Of a stretch of 52,340 bases of DNA, positions 42,108 to 52,200 are shown piece after piece; position 1 is the stretch's first letter, and each line of letters opens with the position of its first letter. The position numbers were made by a program, and so were the translations under genes. The stretch comes from Akkermansiaceae bacterium (GTDB lineage Bacteria > Verrucomicrobiota > Verrucomicrobiia > Verrucomicrobiales > Akkermansiaceae): contig JAKMGP010000346.1 of assembly GCA_022424905.1 (NCBI GenBank), positions 1-52,340 on the forward strand, written 5' to 3'. The notes beneath the pieces are model-generated. The model saw only the letters and a program-made list of their open reading frames with translations, did not search any database and was not told the origin of the DNA.

Positions 42108-42620
42108 ATGGCAATATCCAGACAACTCCATTCCGTCATCGACGCCTTTGGCAAACAGGGCTGGCATTGTGAACAGATCGAAAACCGCGAGGTCGTCACA
42201 TCAGCATTTGAGGCTCATCACACTCATATTCATCTCCACGCCCAGGCCTTCCCAAACCTGAATTCCCTCGCCGTTGTTGCCGAATCTCCCATGACATTCG
42301 ATGAGGAGCGGATGCCAATAGCACTAGAGCTTATCATGAGGGCTAACAAGCAATTGACTCTTGGTAACTTCGAATACGATTTCGATCGGAATCTTGTCGT
42401 ATTTCGCATCACCAATCTTTTTGACAAAGAAGTCTACGATGCGGATATCATTTCATCGATGGTTCATTGCACGATCGCCGAACTCGATCGCATTATTCCA
42501 CTTGTAGGAGTCATAAACCGAACCTCCAACGATCTTCTCGACGATCTTTCCATTCCACTTCTTCTCGAGCGGGAAGACCTCTTACCTCCTGTTCCAGAAG
42601 GGGAGGAAGAGGAACTTTAG
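42108..42620 (+). CDS. YbjN-domain protein
   Basis: This 170-residue cytoplasmic protein has a YbjN-like core: an N-terminal helix (LHSVIDAFGKQGWHCEQIE), an antiparallel sheet, then LELIMRANKQLTLGNFEYDFDRNLVVFRI with a final helix AELDRIIPLVGVI, the usual type III secretion chaperone-like fold order. It ends in an acidic tail (PEGEEEEL). YbjN-type proteins modulate stability or signalling of partner proteins; no specific target can be inferred. It stands 129 bp before the peroxiredoxin gene on the same strand. Confidence 0.8.
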   Translation: MAISRQLHSVIDAFGKQGWHCEQIENREVVTSAFEAHHTHIHLHAQAFPNLNSLAVVAESPMTFDEERMPIALELIMRANKQLTLGNFEYDFDRNLVVFRITNLFDKEVYDADIISSMVHCTIAELDRIIPLVGVINRTSNDLLDDLSIPLLLEREDLLPPVPEGEEEEL

Positions 42621-42677
42621 CCGCTTTTTCCCCACAACTTGGAGACTGCAAAACCCGCGAGTCGCGAAATTCCTCAA

Positions 42678-42737
42678 GTCCGTGGCTTGACGGAACCGAT
42701 TTCACGTCCTAAGTCCACTCCACGGACCAAAAGGTCC
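42678..42737 (+). promoter_or_regulatory. Two mutually exclusive hairpins upstream of the peroxiredoxin start
   Basis: GGACC (42724-42728) and GGTCC (42733-42737) form a tight hairpin 11 bp before the ATG. GTCCGTGG (42678-42685) can instead pair with CCACGGAC (42720-42727), which shares bases 42724-42727. A -35-like TTGACG sits at 42687-42692 inside the longer loop. If transcription starts upstream of 42678, the two forms would compete; if it starts at that promoter, only the short hairpin is in the mRNA. Confidence 0.35.
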
Positions 42738-42748
42738 AACCCACTACC

Positions 42749-43378
42749 ATGTCTGTCTTGATTGGAAAAAAAGCCCCGACCTTCACAGCGAAAGCCGTGC
42801 AAGGTGATCACATCATCGACTCCTTCTCTCTGGAACAATATTTAGGTGAAAAGTATGTCGTCTTATTCTTCTACCCAAAGGATTTCACTTTCGTCTGCCC
42901 TACCGAGCTTCACCGCTTTCAGGAAGAGATCGCTGAATTCGAGGCCCGGAACGTTGCAGTTGTTGGCTGCTCAACTGATTCCGAATTCTCCCACTGGGCC
43001 TGGCTCAATACCCCCAAGAATAAGGGTGGCATTCAGGGAGTCACCTACCCACTTGTTGCTGATATCAACAAAACGATATCCGAAGCTTACGATGTCCTTG
43101 CAGGCGAGGAAATGATTGATGAAGAAGGTAATATTGCCGTCGAAGGTGAACTCGTAGCCTACCGCGGACTTTTCCTTATAGATCTGGACGGGAAAGTTCG
43201 CCACCAAGTCGTCAACGATATGCCTCTTGGTCGTTCTATCGCGGAATGCCTTCGGACCATCGATGCTTTACAGCACTTTGAAGAACACGGCGAGGTTTGC
43301 CCCATGGATTGGCAAAAAGGTGAAGAAGCAATGACCGCAGACCATCAGGGAGTTTCCGACTACCTTGGAAACAAGTAA
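42749..43378 (+). CDS. 2-Cys peroxiredoxin (AhpC/TSA family)
   Basis: This 209-residue enzyme reduces hydrogen peroxide and organic hydroperoxides. The peroxidatic Cys is C50 in FTFVCPTEL, and the resolving Cys is about C184 in GEVCPMDWQ. YRGLFLIDLDGKVRH and the YDVLAGEE region fit the typical 2-Cys Prx1/AhpC group. No signal peptide is seen, so it is cytoplasmic. ahpF is not nearby, so thioredoxin is the likely reductant. A strong terminator follows, and an unusual pair of hairpins lies just upstream. Confidence 0.96.
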   Translation: MSVLIGKKAPTFTAKAVQGDHIIDSFSLEQYLGEKYVVLFFYPKDFTFVCPTELHRFQEEIAEFEARNVAVVGCSTDSEFSHWAWLNTPKNKGGIQGVTYPLVADINKTISEAYDVLAGEEMIDEEGNIAVEGELVAYRGLFLIDLDGKVRHQVVNDMPLGRSIAECLRTIDALQHFEEHGEVCPMDWQKGEEAMTADHQGVSDYLGNK

Positions 43379-43393
43379 TCTAAATCTTACCTA

Positions 43394-43432
43394 AAATCCG
43401 GCCCATCCCAAGGGATGAGGCCGGATTTTTTT
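43394..43432 (+). terminator. Intrinsic terminator of the peroxiredoxin gene
   Basis: A 10-bp stem AAATCCGGCC/GGCCGGATTT continues, after one bulged A, into ATCCC/GGGAT, and is followed by TTTTTTT. It starts 16 bp after the stop codon. Confidence 0.93.
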
Positions 43433-43477
43433 GGCATCAACCCTTGGGAAATAAATTTGGTTCGCTGATGCTTACCC

Positions 43478-43513
43478 CTTAAATTTAAGAGATTCAATCG
43501 ATCTTGATCGATT
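43478..43513. promoter_or_regulatory. Two adjacent palindromes upstream of the M42 peptidase gene
   Basis: CTTAAATTTAAG (43478-43489) is a perfect 12-bp palindrome. AATCGATC (43496-43503) and GATCGATT (43506-43513) form perfect 8-bp arms around TT. Both lie 70-105 bp before the start codon and lack a T-tract, so they look like protein-binding dyads (operators). Confidence 0.4.
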
Positions 43514-43582
43514 AAGTAATGACCTAAAGAGTAGTAATCAAAATCCACAGATAAGATTTTGCCCTTCCATTCAATCAGCCCT

Positions 43583-44833
43583 ATGTATCAACCCATGACT
43601 TTAAAAAACAAAGCCGCCCAAAAAACAACACCATGGGCTAAGCCAATGCCTAAAAAGCAATTTGACTTTATGCGCGAAATTCTAGCCGCTCCCAGTCCCA
43701 TTGGACTTGAGGGAGCAATGAGCTACGGCGTAATAAAACCGACCTTCGATAAAATCAAACCGAAGTCCTGGGCCGTCCAGCAATTCAAAGGAAATGCTGG
43801 TATCGTTCTAGATACTCACCCAGGAGATGATGAAAAACCATCAGTCATGTTTATCGGGCATGCCGACAAGATCCGCCTTCAGGTCCGCAGCATCGGCAGT
43901 GACGGAAAAATATGGGTGAACAGTGACTCGTTTCTCCCCTGCACGCTCATTGGCCACGAAGTAAAACTTTTCTCTCAAAAGCCCAAGAAGCCTGGCCAAT
44001 ATCGCGTCATCGAAGGAGGCACAATCGAAGCTCTAGGCGCCATCCACTTCTCCGAACCTGCCCAACGAACTGGAGACAAAGGAATTAAGGGAGACATGCT
44101 TTTTCTCGAACTCCAACTGCATGGCGAAAAATGTAAGGAGCGCGTCGAAGCTCTCGGGATCCGTCCTGGTGACCCCATCATTTTGAATCGCCCTATCCGC
44201 AAGGGCTTCACCGAGGATACTTTTTACGGTGCTTACCTAGACAACGGACTCGGCTGCTTCATGGTTGCAGAGCTTGCAAAGCTTCTTGCCAAAAAACCTC
44301 TCAAAAACATTCGAGTTCTTCACACCATCGCCACGCACGAAGAAATCGGACGCATGGGAGCCGCTGCCATTGCCGGGGAAATGAAGCCAGATATCCTGAT
44401 CGGAGCCGACGTCAATCACGACTATGACGCGGCGCCCGGCCTTTCGGCAAAGCGAATGAACAATCTCAGTATGGGAAAAGGATTCAGCCTCACCAACGGC
44501 TCCATCACTAGTGCCTATATCAATAGCATTATTGAAAAGGCCTGCCGAAAAGCAAACATCCCCTATCAGATTGACTTCGCTGGTCGCGACACAGGGACCG
44601 ACGCAATGGCTGCTTCCCTTGCTGGAGTTGACAGTGCTGCCACCTCTATCGGATTCCCAATTCGTAATATGCACACGATTTCCGAAACCGGCCATACTCT
44701 TGACGTCCTCGCCGCCGTGCACGGGATGGAAGCGATGCTACGTGAAATGGATAAAATGAACCGAGGCAAAGGGCTCAACCGGAAAGATCTTCTCAACGAA
44801 CACCCACGTCTCGACGAAGCGAAGGAAGCTTAA
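43583..44833 (+). CDS. M42-family metallo-aminopeptidase (FrvX/glucanase-like)
   Basis: An upstream TTG at 43559 and ATGs at 43583 and 43595 are possible; I use 43583 (416 residues). The co-catalytic dinuclear metal ligands are all seen in family order: FIGHADKIR (His), GAYLDNGLG (Asp), THEEIGRMGA (Glu-Glu), GADVNHD (Asp) and the late ETGHTLDV (His). M42 enzymes are large cytoplasmic tetrahedral aminopeptidases trimming short peptides, or related amidases. The basic N-terminal stretch (KNKAAQKTTPWAKPMPKK) is an extension relative to many members. The gene stands alone, with two palindromes upstream. Confidence 0.88.
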   Translation: MYQPMTLKNKAAQKTTPWAKPMPKKQFDFMREILAAPSPIGLEGAMSYGVIKPTFDKIKPKSWAVQQFKGNAGIVLDTHPGDDEKPSVMFIGHADKIRLQVRSIGSDGKIWVNSDSFLPCTLIGHEVKLFSQKPKKPGQYRVIEGGTIEALGAIHFSEPAQRTGDKGIKGDMLFLELQLHGEKCKERVEALGIRPGDPIILNRPIRKGFTEDTFYGAYLDNGLGCFMVAELAKLLAKKPLKNIRVLHTIATHEEIGRMGAAAIAGEMKPDILIGADVNHDYDAAPGLSAKRMNNLSMGKGFSLTNGSITSAYINSIIEKACRKANIPYQIDFAGRDTGTDAMAASLAGVDSAATSIGFPIRNMHTISETGHTLDVLAAVHGMEAMLREMDKMNRGKGLNRKDLLNEHPRLDEAKEA

Positions 44834-44886
44834 TATTTTGACTCCGTGAAACACCCCTCAAAGGGCAGCTAACTAGCTTTTGTGGA

Positions 44887-45273
44887 TTAAGAATCAGATT
44901 CCATAGCCGACAGCCAATCTCCTGAATGCACGACTTCGTAATCTTCGATTCCTTTCAACCATTCATAAATCCAAACCTTTGTAGGCCTCTGGTTTAACAA
45001 AACGTCAGTTTGGATTCGGTGATACTCATCTCCCACCTCATTTTGAGAACCTATCCCCTCAAATTTATCGAGTTGTTTGAGTAACTCCGGCCCAATTTCG
45101 TAAACCTCGCCTTTCACTCGAGTGTCCCCTTTTAAAACTAGCCCCGGATACCAATCAATCTTTACCAGCGTTCCTGGAACTTCGGCCGATCCCAAGCAGC
45201 GGGCATCCTCCACCCGCCAGTCGTTCGAAGCTCCTTTCCGCAGGGCTCCATAAACGAAAAGCAGATCACTCAT
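44887..45273 (-). CDS. Gamma-glutamylcyclotransferase-like (GGCT/AIG2) protein
   Basis: Start at ATG 45273 (a GTG lies just before), 128 residues. The GGCT-like fold is recognised by LFVYGALRKG near the start (substrate-binding YGxLxxG), VKGEVYEIGPELLKQLDKFEG (the Glu in DKFEG fits the catalytic acid) and the strand VWIYEWL. Family members cyclise gamma-glutamyl amines or peptides to 5-oxoproline, often in glutathione turnover or repair. The gene overlaps the obg end by 8 bp and is translated after it, an odd operon partner. Confidence 0.82.
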   Translation of the reverse strand: MSDLLFVYGALRKGASNDWRVEDARCLGSAEVPGTLVKIDWYPGLVLKGDTRVKGEVYEIGPELLKQLDKFEGIGSQNEVGDEYHRIQTDVLLNQRPTKVWIYEWLKGIEDYEVVHSGDWLSAMESDS

Positions 45274-46330
45274 CACTTGAATCGAGAATCCGAGACATCT
45301 CTACCTTCAACTCATCTAGCCCCTCACCCTCCATTGCTGAAATCGGAACAATTGGAATCTTAGGAAACCGATTCTTAAAGATCGCAAGGTTCTCTTCAGC
45401 ACCCTCAAGATCCATCTTGTTGGCAACAACCATCCATGGGAATTTTGCTAGATCTTCGTCGTAAAGTTTGATCTCGGTTCGCAAAGTTTGGATATCCTCG
45501 ATCGGATCACGGAGCTCGCTTCCCGGAATATCGACCACAAAAAGCAACACCCGACAGCGAGTAATGTGGCGCAAAAATTCATGACCGAGTCCACGATTAT
45601 CATGGGCCCCCTCAATCAACCCTGGAATATCAGCAACCGTATACCGCTTCTGACCATCAAGAGTCACGACCCCGATTTGGGGAGTTAAGGTCGTGAATGG
45701 ATACGACGCAACCTTAGGCTGTTTCGCTGAAATCTTTCCCAAGAGAGTTGATTTGCCAGCATTTGGAAATCCAACCAAGCCGACATCTGCGATTCTCCGA
45801 AGTTCGAAGTAAAAGATTCCCTGATCTCCTTCGGTTCCGAGCTCCCGCTCCTGTGGAACCTGATTCGTAGCGCTCCGAAAATGAAAGTTTCCTCGTCCGC
45901 CCTTCCCCGGTTCCAGCAAAACAAACTCCTGCCCTTCCTCAGTCAAATCGCATACCGGAACAAGATCAACCCCTTCCTCGCTCCGCTCCATCTCGACCGC
46001 TTCCTGGACATCAAAGGCTGGGCTACGATAAATAACCGTTCCAGGAGGAACTCGCCCAATCTTAGTCTTTCCGTCTCGTCCATGCCGCTTCCAACTTTGC
46101 CCATGAGCGCCATCTTCTGCATACAGCTTCGGGTCATAATGGAAATTACGAAGATTGTCGGTGTTCCCATCAACTATCAACTTCACTTTGCCACCATTCC
46201 CACCATCTCCACCATCGGGGCCTCCTCGGGGGACAAATTTTTCCTTACGAAAACTTACCGCTCCGTGCCCACCATTTCCGGCACGACAGTGAACGCGGAT
46301 ATGGTCGACAAATGACTTATCTCTTTTCAT
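45266..46330 (-). CDS. obg: GTPase Obg/CgtA, ribosome-assembly factor
   Basis: The protein has 354 residues with the glycine-rich Obg fold at the N-terminus (about 5-160, VHCRAGNGGHGAVSFRKEK and GGPDGGDGGNGGKV). The G domain follows, with GFPNAGKST (187-195, P-loop), DIPGLIEGA (G3) and VANKMD (G4). Obg acts in late 50S assembly and the stringent response. The usual variable OCT tail is nearly absent. The gene overlaps holB at its start (ATGA) and GGCT at its end, so three genes are translationally linked. Because rplU and rpmA are missing, the usual ribosomal context is not kept. Confidence 0.97.
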   Translation of the reverse strand: MKRDKSFVDHIRVHCRAGNGGHGAVSFRKEKFVPRGGPDGGDGGNGGKVKLIVDGNTDNLRNFHYDPKLYAEDGAHGQSWKRHGRDGKTKIGRVPPGTVIYRSPAFDVQEAVEMERSEEGVDLVPVCDLTEEGQEFVLLEPGKGGRGNFHFRSATNQVPQERELGTEGDQGIFYFELRRIADVGLVGFPNAGKSTLLGKISAKQPKVASYPFTTLTPQIGVVTLDGQKRYTVADIPGLIEGAHDNRGLGHEFLRHITRCRVLLFVVDIPGSELRDPIEDIQTLRTEIKLYDEDLAKFPWMVVANKMDLEGAEENLAIFKNRFPKIPIVPISAMEGEGLDELKVEMSRILDSSDE

Positions 46331-47349
46331 GCGGTAATCTTTCCAAAGGTATTCATCAAGGAAACCTCAAGTGCGAGTGCTTCCACAACATTTGTTTCCA
46401 ATAAGCGTCGCAGCTCTTCCATGGCCGCAACCCGTCGCAAAAGCACGTCTAAATCTTCATCCTCCACCGCTTTTTTCATCACCTCTTCGTGCTCAGGAAA
46501 CTCCAAACCTTCGCCGCCGGCCTTCAATCGGAGCAAATCACCAACCCAAGCATGGATAGTCTCAATCATCAAAGCCCGCTCCCCCAAGTAATCCGCGGAA
46601 GCTTGCGCAAAATACATTTTTTCCCGATCGTCTATCCACTTCGAATCAACAATCTTTTGATACTTGACCTTGTCTTCCTTCAATAAGGCAGTGTATTCCC
46701 TCTCGATCTCCACCTTGCGTTCGCGGAGGAGATTTTCGAGCCCTGCTTTGACGGCTAACCCTGTTTCTAATTCACCAATCCCGTCCCGGGTAACACTTTC
46801 CAGAAGTGGCAAAATACGCTCTACCTGCTCCGGCCTTTCGGCCCCCGGTGTGGCCGCTAATGCAATATGAACACAACGCGACCAAATAGTGGCAAGCAAC
46901 TTCTCGGGTTCGCTTGAGAGCAAAAGTAGAATACTTTCGCGAGGAGGTTCTTCTAAGGTCTTTAGAAAAGCATTGGCCGCTGAGTCACCCATCCTATCGG
47001 CGTCTACAATCACCCCAATCTTCCATGTCCCCTCAGGGGATGATTGGTTCATCATCTTTTCAAGAGCACGAATATCATCCACCGCAATTTTTCGGGACTT
47101 CGATCGAGGACGGACCACGCGAATATATTCTCCCTCTTGTTCCGCAAGTAGAGGAGCCTCAACCTCAACAGGGTCTCCCCAAAGATCATCCCCCTCATCC
47201 TGCTTACCATTGAGAAGGTGCGCCATTTTCGCGGCCAAATCTTCCTTCCCGCCCCCCTTAGCAGCTGTCACCAAAAAAGCATGCGCAAGTCGTCCACGCT
47301 CGTGAGCCACCGAAATAAGGTCAAATGCTTTGGCCACCGTGAATGCCAT
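46327..47349 (-). CDS. holB: DNA polymerase III delta' subunit-like AAA+ protein
   Basis: This 340-residue protein has the N-terminal clamp-loader AAA+ fold: HAFLVTAAKGGGKEDLA (degenerate Walker A, as in delta'), the sensor region VIVDADRMGDSAANAFLKTLEEPP, and LLLSSEPEKLLATIWSRC, a near-universal HolB/DnaX signature. A helical C-terminal domain follows. It is a subunit of the clamp loader, contacting tau/gamma and delta. The usual zinc-binding cysteines are missing from the middle of the AAA+ domain. The gene's TGA overlaps obg's start. Confidence 0.9.
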   Translation of the reverse strand: MAFTVAKAFDLISVAHERGRLAHAFLVTAAKGGGKEDLAAKMAHLLNGKQDEGDDLWGDPVEVEAPLLAEQEGEYIRVVRPRSKSRKIAVDDIRALEKMMNQSSPEGTWKIGVIVDADRMGDSAANAFLKTLEEPPRESILLLLSSEPEKLLATIWSRCVHIALAATPGAERPEQVERILPLLESVTRDGIGELETGLAVKAGLENLLRERKVEIEREYTALLKEDKVKYQKIVDSKWIDDREKMYFAQASADYLGERALMIETIHAWVGDLLRLKAGGEGLEFPEHEEVMKKAVEDEDLDVLLRRVAAMEELRRLLETNVVEALALEVSLMNTFGKITA

Positions 47350-47442
47350 GGTCCAAAACTACCCGCCCCCAGTGCAACGGGCAAGATTATGTCGACATCG
47401 AAATCTCGGTGCATTCTGTCCTTAATCTGTCACCCTATCGGT

Positions 47443-49263
47443 ATGTTGAGACTCGTTTCACTTCTTACCATCAGCCTATTTCTGCAAGCTCAAGCCTATC
47501 GAGACCCCATCAGGCTCACCCACGGACCGATGCTGGGGAAACCAACCAGTAGCTCAGTCGCCGTTTGGGGTCGGACTTCTGAACCCGGCGAGTTTATTGT
47601 GAAATTTGGAACGGAGCCGTCTCAATTAACTCATTTCAGCCTTCCCGCAAAAACCGAGATCGATCGAGACAACACTGGCGTTGCTAATTTGATAGGTCTC
47701 AAAGGAGATACCCGCTACCACTACCAGATTTTCGTAAAAGACAATCCTCACGGCCTTCCTGGGACTTTCTTAACCTTGCCCTCGGCGGAAGAAAGCCGAA
47801 ACCCCAAACATAATCCAAAAGGCCTCTTCAACTTCCGATTTGAAGTCGGATCCTGTGCAAACCAAAACCCGCTTCACGGAATCGGCCACCGCTCACCAGT
47901 CTACGAAAACCTCAATCAAGACTGGGCTGATAAAACTCACTTCCACATCATGAATGGTGACTGGCTCTACGAGGAGCTCCGCACATACCCATCTGAAGCC
48001 TGGCGCCTCCTTCAAGGACAAGATGTCCTGCCACCCACCGTAAAAACTATGCCCTCGATCGTTGGGGTGTGGGAAAACTACAAACTCTACCTTAGCCGGG
48101 GAAATGAACTAGCTGAATGGCATCGTAACGTTCCCAGCTATTTCACCTTCGATGATCACGAGCTCGTAAACGATATTTGGGGCTCAGCCGAAATTGGCAA
48201 ACGTCACCGCCGAACCGTATTTCGCGATATCGGAACCCGGGCTTGGTTCGACTACCTTGGCTGGGCCAACCCCGTAGAACATTCCCGCAGGGTCCACGCT
48301 GCCCGTGGAAAAATGACCGCGGGCAGCAAGCTCCTCGTCGATTCTTCAACCGATTTCACAAAACTCCCGATTGACCGGATGGGGACGCTTCACGTTCACT
48401 GGGGCACTCCCGAAGCTGGTGTCAACAACCTTAAGTTTGACAACGACGATGGGCATAAGAATTCCTATGTTTACCAAATAACCAAAGTCATCGACGCCCA
48501 CACCCTGGAGCTCCACATGCCAGCAAAGGTAAGCGATGAAGTCACTTACTCAATCGGACGAAGTTCCTTTGGCAAATTTCGCGTCGCCAATTGCGAATTC
48601 TTTCTCCTCGACACCCGGGGCTCAAGAGACATGCACGACGTAGCAAATCGCGGTAAGGAAGGAGTCTCGATGCTTGGAAAGACACAACGCGAGTGGCTAC
48701 TCAAATCGATGAAGGAAAGTGATGCTGATTTCTTTTTCCTCACCTCCACTGTCCCCTTTATGATTCCTCACAGTGGCGCGGGTGGTTTTGAGGCCGCTAA
48801 AAACAAAGAAGAAGCTTGGACCGGCTTTCTGGATGAACGCGAACAATTGATTAACGAGTGGGACAAGCTCGGAAAAAAAGTCTTTGTGATGACCGGCGAC
48901 CTCCACAATAGCTTCGCCATCAAAATTACTGACAACATTTGGGAGTTCTGTTGTGGCCCGCACAATAGTGTGAATCATGTCCCCAAGAATGACGAAATGA
49001 ATCGGCCCGCTACTGGCATCTTCGACTGGGGTCCGCGCAAATGCGACATCCGCTGGAGCTCTTACATCCTTCCCGACCTCGAAAGACTCCAGCGGCTTTA
49101 CCCCTACTTCTGTGTCGTCCAAGTGAACAATGTCTTTAATATGCCTCAAAAACTGGGAAATAAACGCTTGGTCGCCTACCCCCACCCACAAATAATTTTT
49201 CAATATTATAATGGCAGGACTGGTGAACTCGCTTACGCCGAAGCAATCTCACTGGATCGGTAA
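47443..49263 (+). CDS. PhoD-like alkaline phosphatase/phosphodiesterase
   Basis: The frame is open from 47218, but ATG at 47443 gives a signal peptide (MLRLVSLLTISLFLQAQA) and 606 residues. A PhoD-type N-terminal beta domain (about 20-125) precedes the metallophosphatase core: FEVGSCANQN, MNGDWLYEE (metal Asp), FTFDDHELVND (Asp-His), and MTGDLHNSFAI (Asp-His). PhoD enzymes hydrolyse phosphate mono- or diesters with Ca2+/Fe3+ in the periplasm. A Tat signal, common in PhoD, is absent, so Sec export is likely. The gene ends 3 bp from the convergent CotH-like gene and, with it, may take part in surface turnover. Confidence 0.9.
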   Translation: MLRLVSLLTISLFLQAQAYRDPIRLTHGPMLGKPTSSSVAVWGRTSEPGEFIVKFGTEPSQLTHFSLPAKTEIDRDNTGVANLIGLKGDTRYHYQIFVKDNPHGLPGTFLTLPSAEESRNPKHNPKGLFNFRFEVGSCANQNPLHGIGHRSPVYENLNQDWADKTHFHIMNGDWLYEELRTYPSEAWRLLQGQDVLPPTVKTMPSIVGVWENYKLYLSRGNELAEWHRNVPSYFTFDDHELVNDIWGSAEIGKRHRRTVFRDIGTRAWFDYLGWANPVEHSRRVHAARGKMTAGSKLLVDSSTDFTKLPIDRMGTLHVHWGTPEAGVNNLKFDNDDGHKNSYVYQITKVIDAHTLELHMPAKVSDEVTYSIGRSSFGKFRVANCEFFLLDTRGSRDMHDVANRGKEGVSMLGKTQREWLLKSMKESDADFFFLTSTVPFMIPHSGAGGFEAAKNKEEAWTGFLDEREQLINEWDKLGKKVFVMTGDLHNSFAIKITDNIWEFCCGPHNSVNHVPKNDEMNRPATGIFDWGPRKCDIRWSSYILPDLERLQRLYPYFCVVQVNNVFNMPQKLGNKRLVAYPHPQIIFQYYNGRTGELAYAEAISLDR

Positions 49264-49266
49264 GAC

Positions 49267-52200
49267 CTACTCCGAAATCGCCTTGAGTCGAAGGTAAGCA
49301 TCGCCCTTCCCAATCGACAGCGGGTGACGATAGGTAGAAGTCACTGAGCCGTCTTCAGACTTTAATTCGGGAAGCACTAATACCCCTTCATCGGTCCAAC
49401 TAGAAAGATCGCCACTCACTTGTGCGACCACCCTAGCCGCCCTCTCCCCGGGGGCGCGAGTAATAGTCACGGTGAGGTAGCTCTCACCATTGATCTCCCT
49501 GATTTCACTGGCTAGCTTCCCTGGCGAGCTGGCTGAATCACGAGGAAGCGAACCTAAGGCAAACTCAAAGAAATTACTCCAACCATCACCGTCAGGATCG
49601 GAATCCTCACTAGAAATTTCAGGATTCAGCAAATCTGCCTCAGAAAAGACAGCGGCCTGCCATAAAGCAAAATCCAGCCGCCCACCGGGAGAGCCACCTT
49701 GAGAACCCGAAATCTTCCAGTTAGCTGGTTCACCATGATCGCCCCCTCGATCAATGATCTGAATGGAATATCCATCGAGATTAGAGAGATCAGGCCACGG
49801 TGAAGAATTGTCATAGGAAAACTCATGAATGACAGAATCCTCCTGCCCAATCATCCTCAGCTGTTCTCCACCATTCGAAAGCTGGCCCGAATATTCGCCG
49901 GCAATCAGCCCGTCAAAATCAGTTCCGAAACGAATACGGAAGGCATCGATACTCTTAACCAGAAGAAGTTTTTCTCCCGGTCCAAGAACACGAATAAGTG
50001 ACTCAGAAAAATCGAAAACAATCCCATCAGTGAGGCGGACCGAACTCAGATCAATATTTTCCTGTGAAAAATTCACTAAGCGAATGAACTCAAAAAAATC
50101 ACCATCATCAAAACCAGCATTAGCCTCGGCCTGATTTGCTCCAACCGGATTATAGAGTATCTCAGAAACTGCTAAATTCTGAGAGGTCGCTGGTACCGAA
50201 TCGACTGTAAAGCGAGATGAAGTGACCGCACTCCATTTACCATTTTTAAAGCTACGAGCCTTCACCACAACTGGTTCATTCACGAAAAAAGGCAGATTAC
50301 CGTTGGCAGCGCGCTCACCGCTCAACCCAATATCCAAGACCATATCACTATTGCCTGGAGAATTATGGAGTTCGATCACGATTATATTTGAGCCGCTTAC
50401 TAGAAGACTCGGGTCAATCGGATAGGCTCGATAATCAGCCTCATTCCCATCATCCGTATCAGATGTCGGGACGGTCGAATAATCCGTTTGAGTAGGCAAA
50501 TTAGATCCACGAAAGGCCTCCATACCATTCACAAAAATCACGATTCCCCCGTCAACTAGAAGGTTCGCCGAAAGCGACAGGTATGCCGCAGGATCATCAA
50601 TTTCGAAAGCTTTACGGAAATAGCTGGTCGGTTGCCGTGGACGCGCACTATTCACCTCAGTTTCAATTTTAACCGTCACCCCACCACTTGAAATCCCGCC
50701 ATATCCGAGAGGAGCCGCACCACTTTGCCATTCACTATCATCGTAGTTTAACGAGCGCCACTCTGTTCCCAAATCTCCATTTGTGGCGTTGTGTTTCCAA
50801 ATCGATCCTTCATCAATCAACACTTCTTCCTGCAGCCCCCCAGTTTGTGAGATTGCATTTGGATTGGGAGCCCCCCCTAGCATCCTCGGATCCGATCCAT
50901 CAGTGGTATAGTAGAGCTTAGTATCGTCATTAGTAATAAGCAGCGGATATCCTTCGGAAACTGATCCTCCAAATTGACTAAAGGCAGGTGGCGCAATTTC
51001 AGGCCATAAATTATTATCGCGGAAATCTTGACGCACGGGACCAAAAAGGTATCGACGCCGGCCGATCGAAGGATTGATCCACCGAAGAACTTTACCCGTG
51101 TCAACAGCCTGATTTTCGATCAAGCGAAGTAGGCTCTCAAATTCACCTTTCAACCCGTCAAAGCGTTTTCGAATATGTGAATTCGACTGATCCCTATCAT
51201 CCAAAACCCCACCATTAAAAAGGTGCTTCTGAATCTGGTCCGCAAACAATAATCGAAATTCCTCCCATCGATTAAGACCCCGCCATAGATCACGCAGCTC
51301 CCCTCGCGTCCCAGTCTGACCGTTCTGACCTGTGGAAGTGCCCACGATATAAGTCCGAATCATCTCCTGAGAAACCGGGCGATTTCCGGAATTATTCATA
51401 GCGCCTTCGGCATCCCAAACATAAAGCCGATACCGCCCCTCAGATGATCGCTCTTTGGCAGCGACCCAATTATTATGAGGCCAATCCCATGTGGCTCCGT
51501 AAATATTAAGAAGGTAGTAATTCGCCATATTTTCGACATCCGCAACCTCAAGCACCTTTTCCCAGTTCTGGGTAGTTATGGCTGCATTTAAACGACTAAT
51601 CATATCATCCCAAGCCGTCTTATCACCTTCCGCAATATTATCATTTCCCTCATACTGAAGAACGTCCCATTGGGCACCGTCATTAGCACTGTGCAATGAC
51701 CTGAAAAATGGTTCACGGAGGCGCTCTACCATATTGTAATATCCTTTAAGATTGCCATTCACGTAAAGGCTATTGATAACGCCAAGACTCGCACCATTTC
51801 CCATATCAGAGCTGAGACGACGAAATAACTCATCAATGATGAAGGGATTACGAATATCATTTTTCCCCGCCCGAATCCGAAACCTTTCATATCCACTAAA
51901 GGTTCGCGCTGGACCGTTTAAAGGAAGACTTACCGACGGGTTCCCATAGTCGTCGCGGAAGTATAGGTTGAACGAAGGCTTCTGAACCGCTGAATCAGGC
52001 CAAGGGGAAGCTGATGTCTGGGTCAACTGCATCCTAGGGCGAGAATACGAACTAGCAGCAATTCTCAGCCCGACGTCTGACCGGAAACCTGCACTCCCAT
52101 CTTGAAAATAGTATTCAGCATGAATCGGGCGCTCATAGGCACGCCCGCGATTTATGACATTGTTATAATCAGTCTTACTAGAGGGTCGCCATTGCCTATT

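Noticed and set aside
47218..47442. Longer start for the PhoD-like gene at 47218
   Set aside because: It would overlap holB on the other strand and place 75 residues before a perfect signal peptide starting at 47443.
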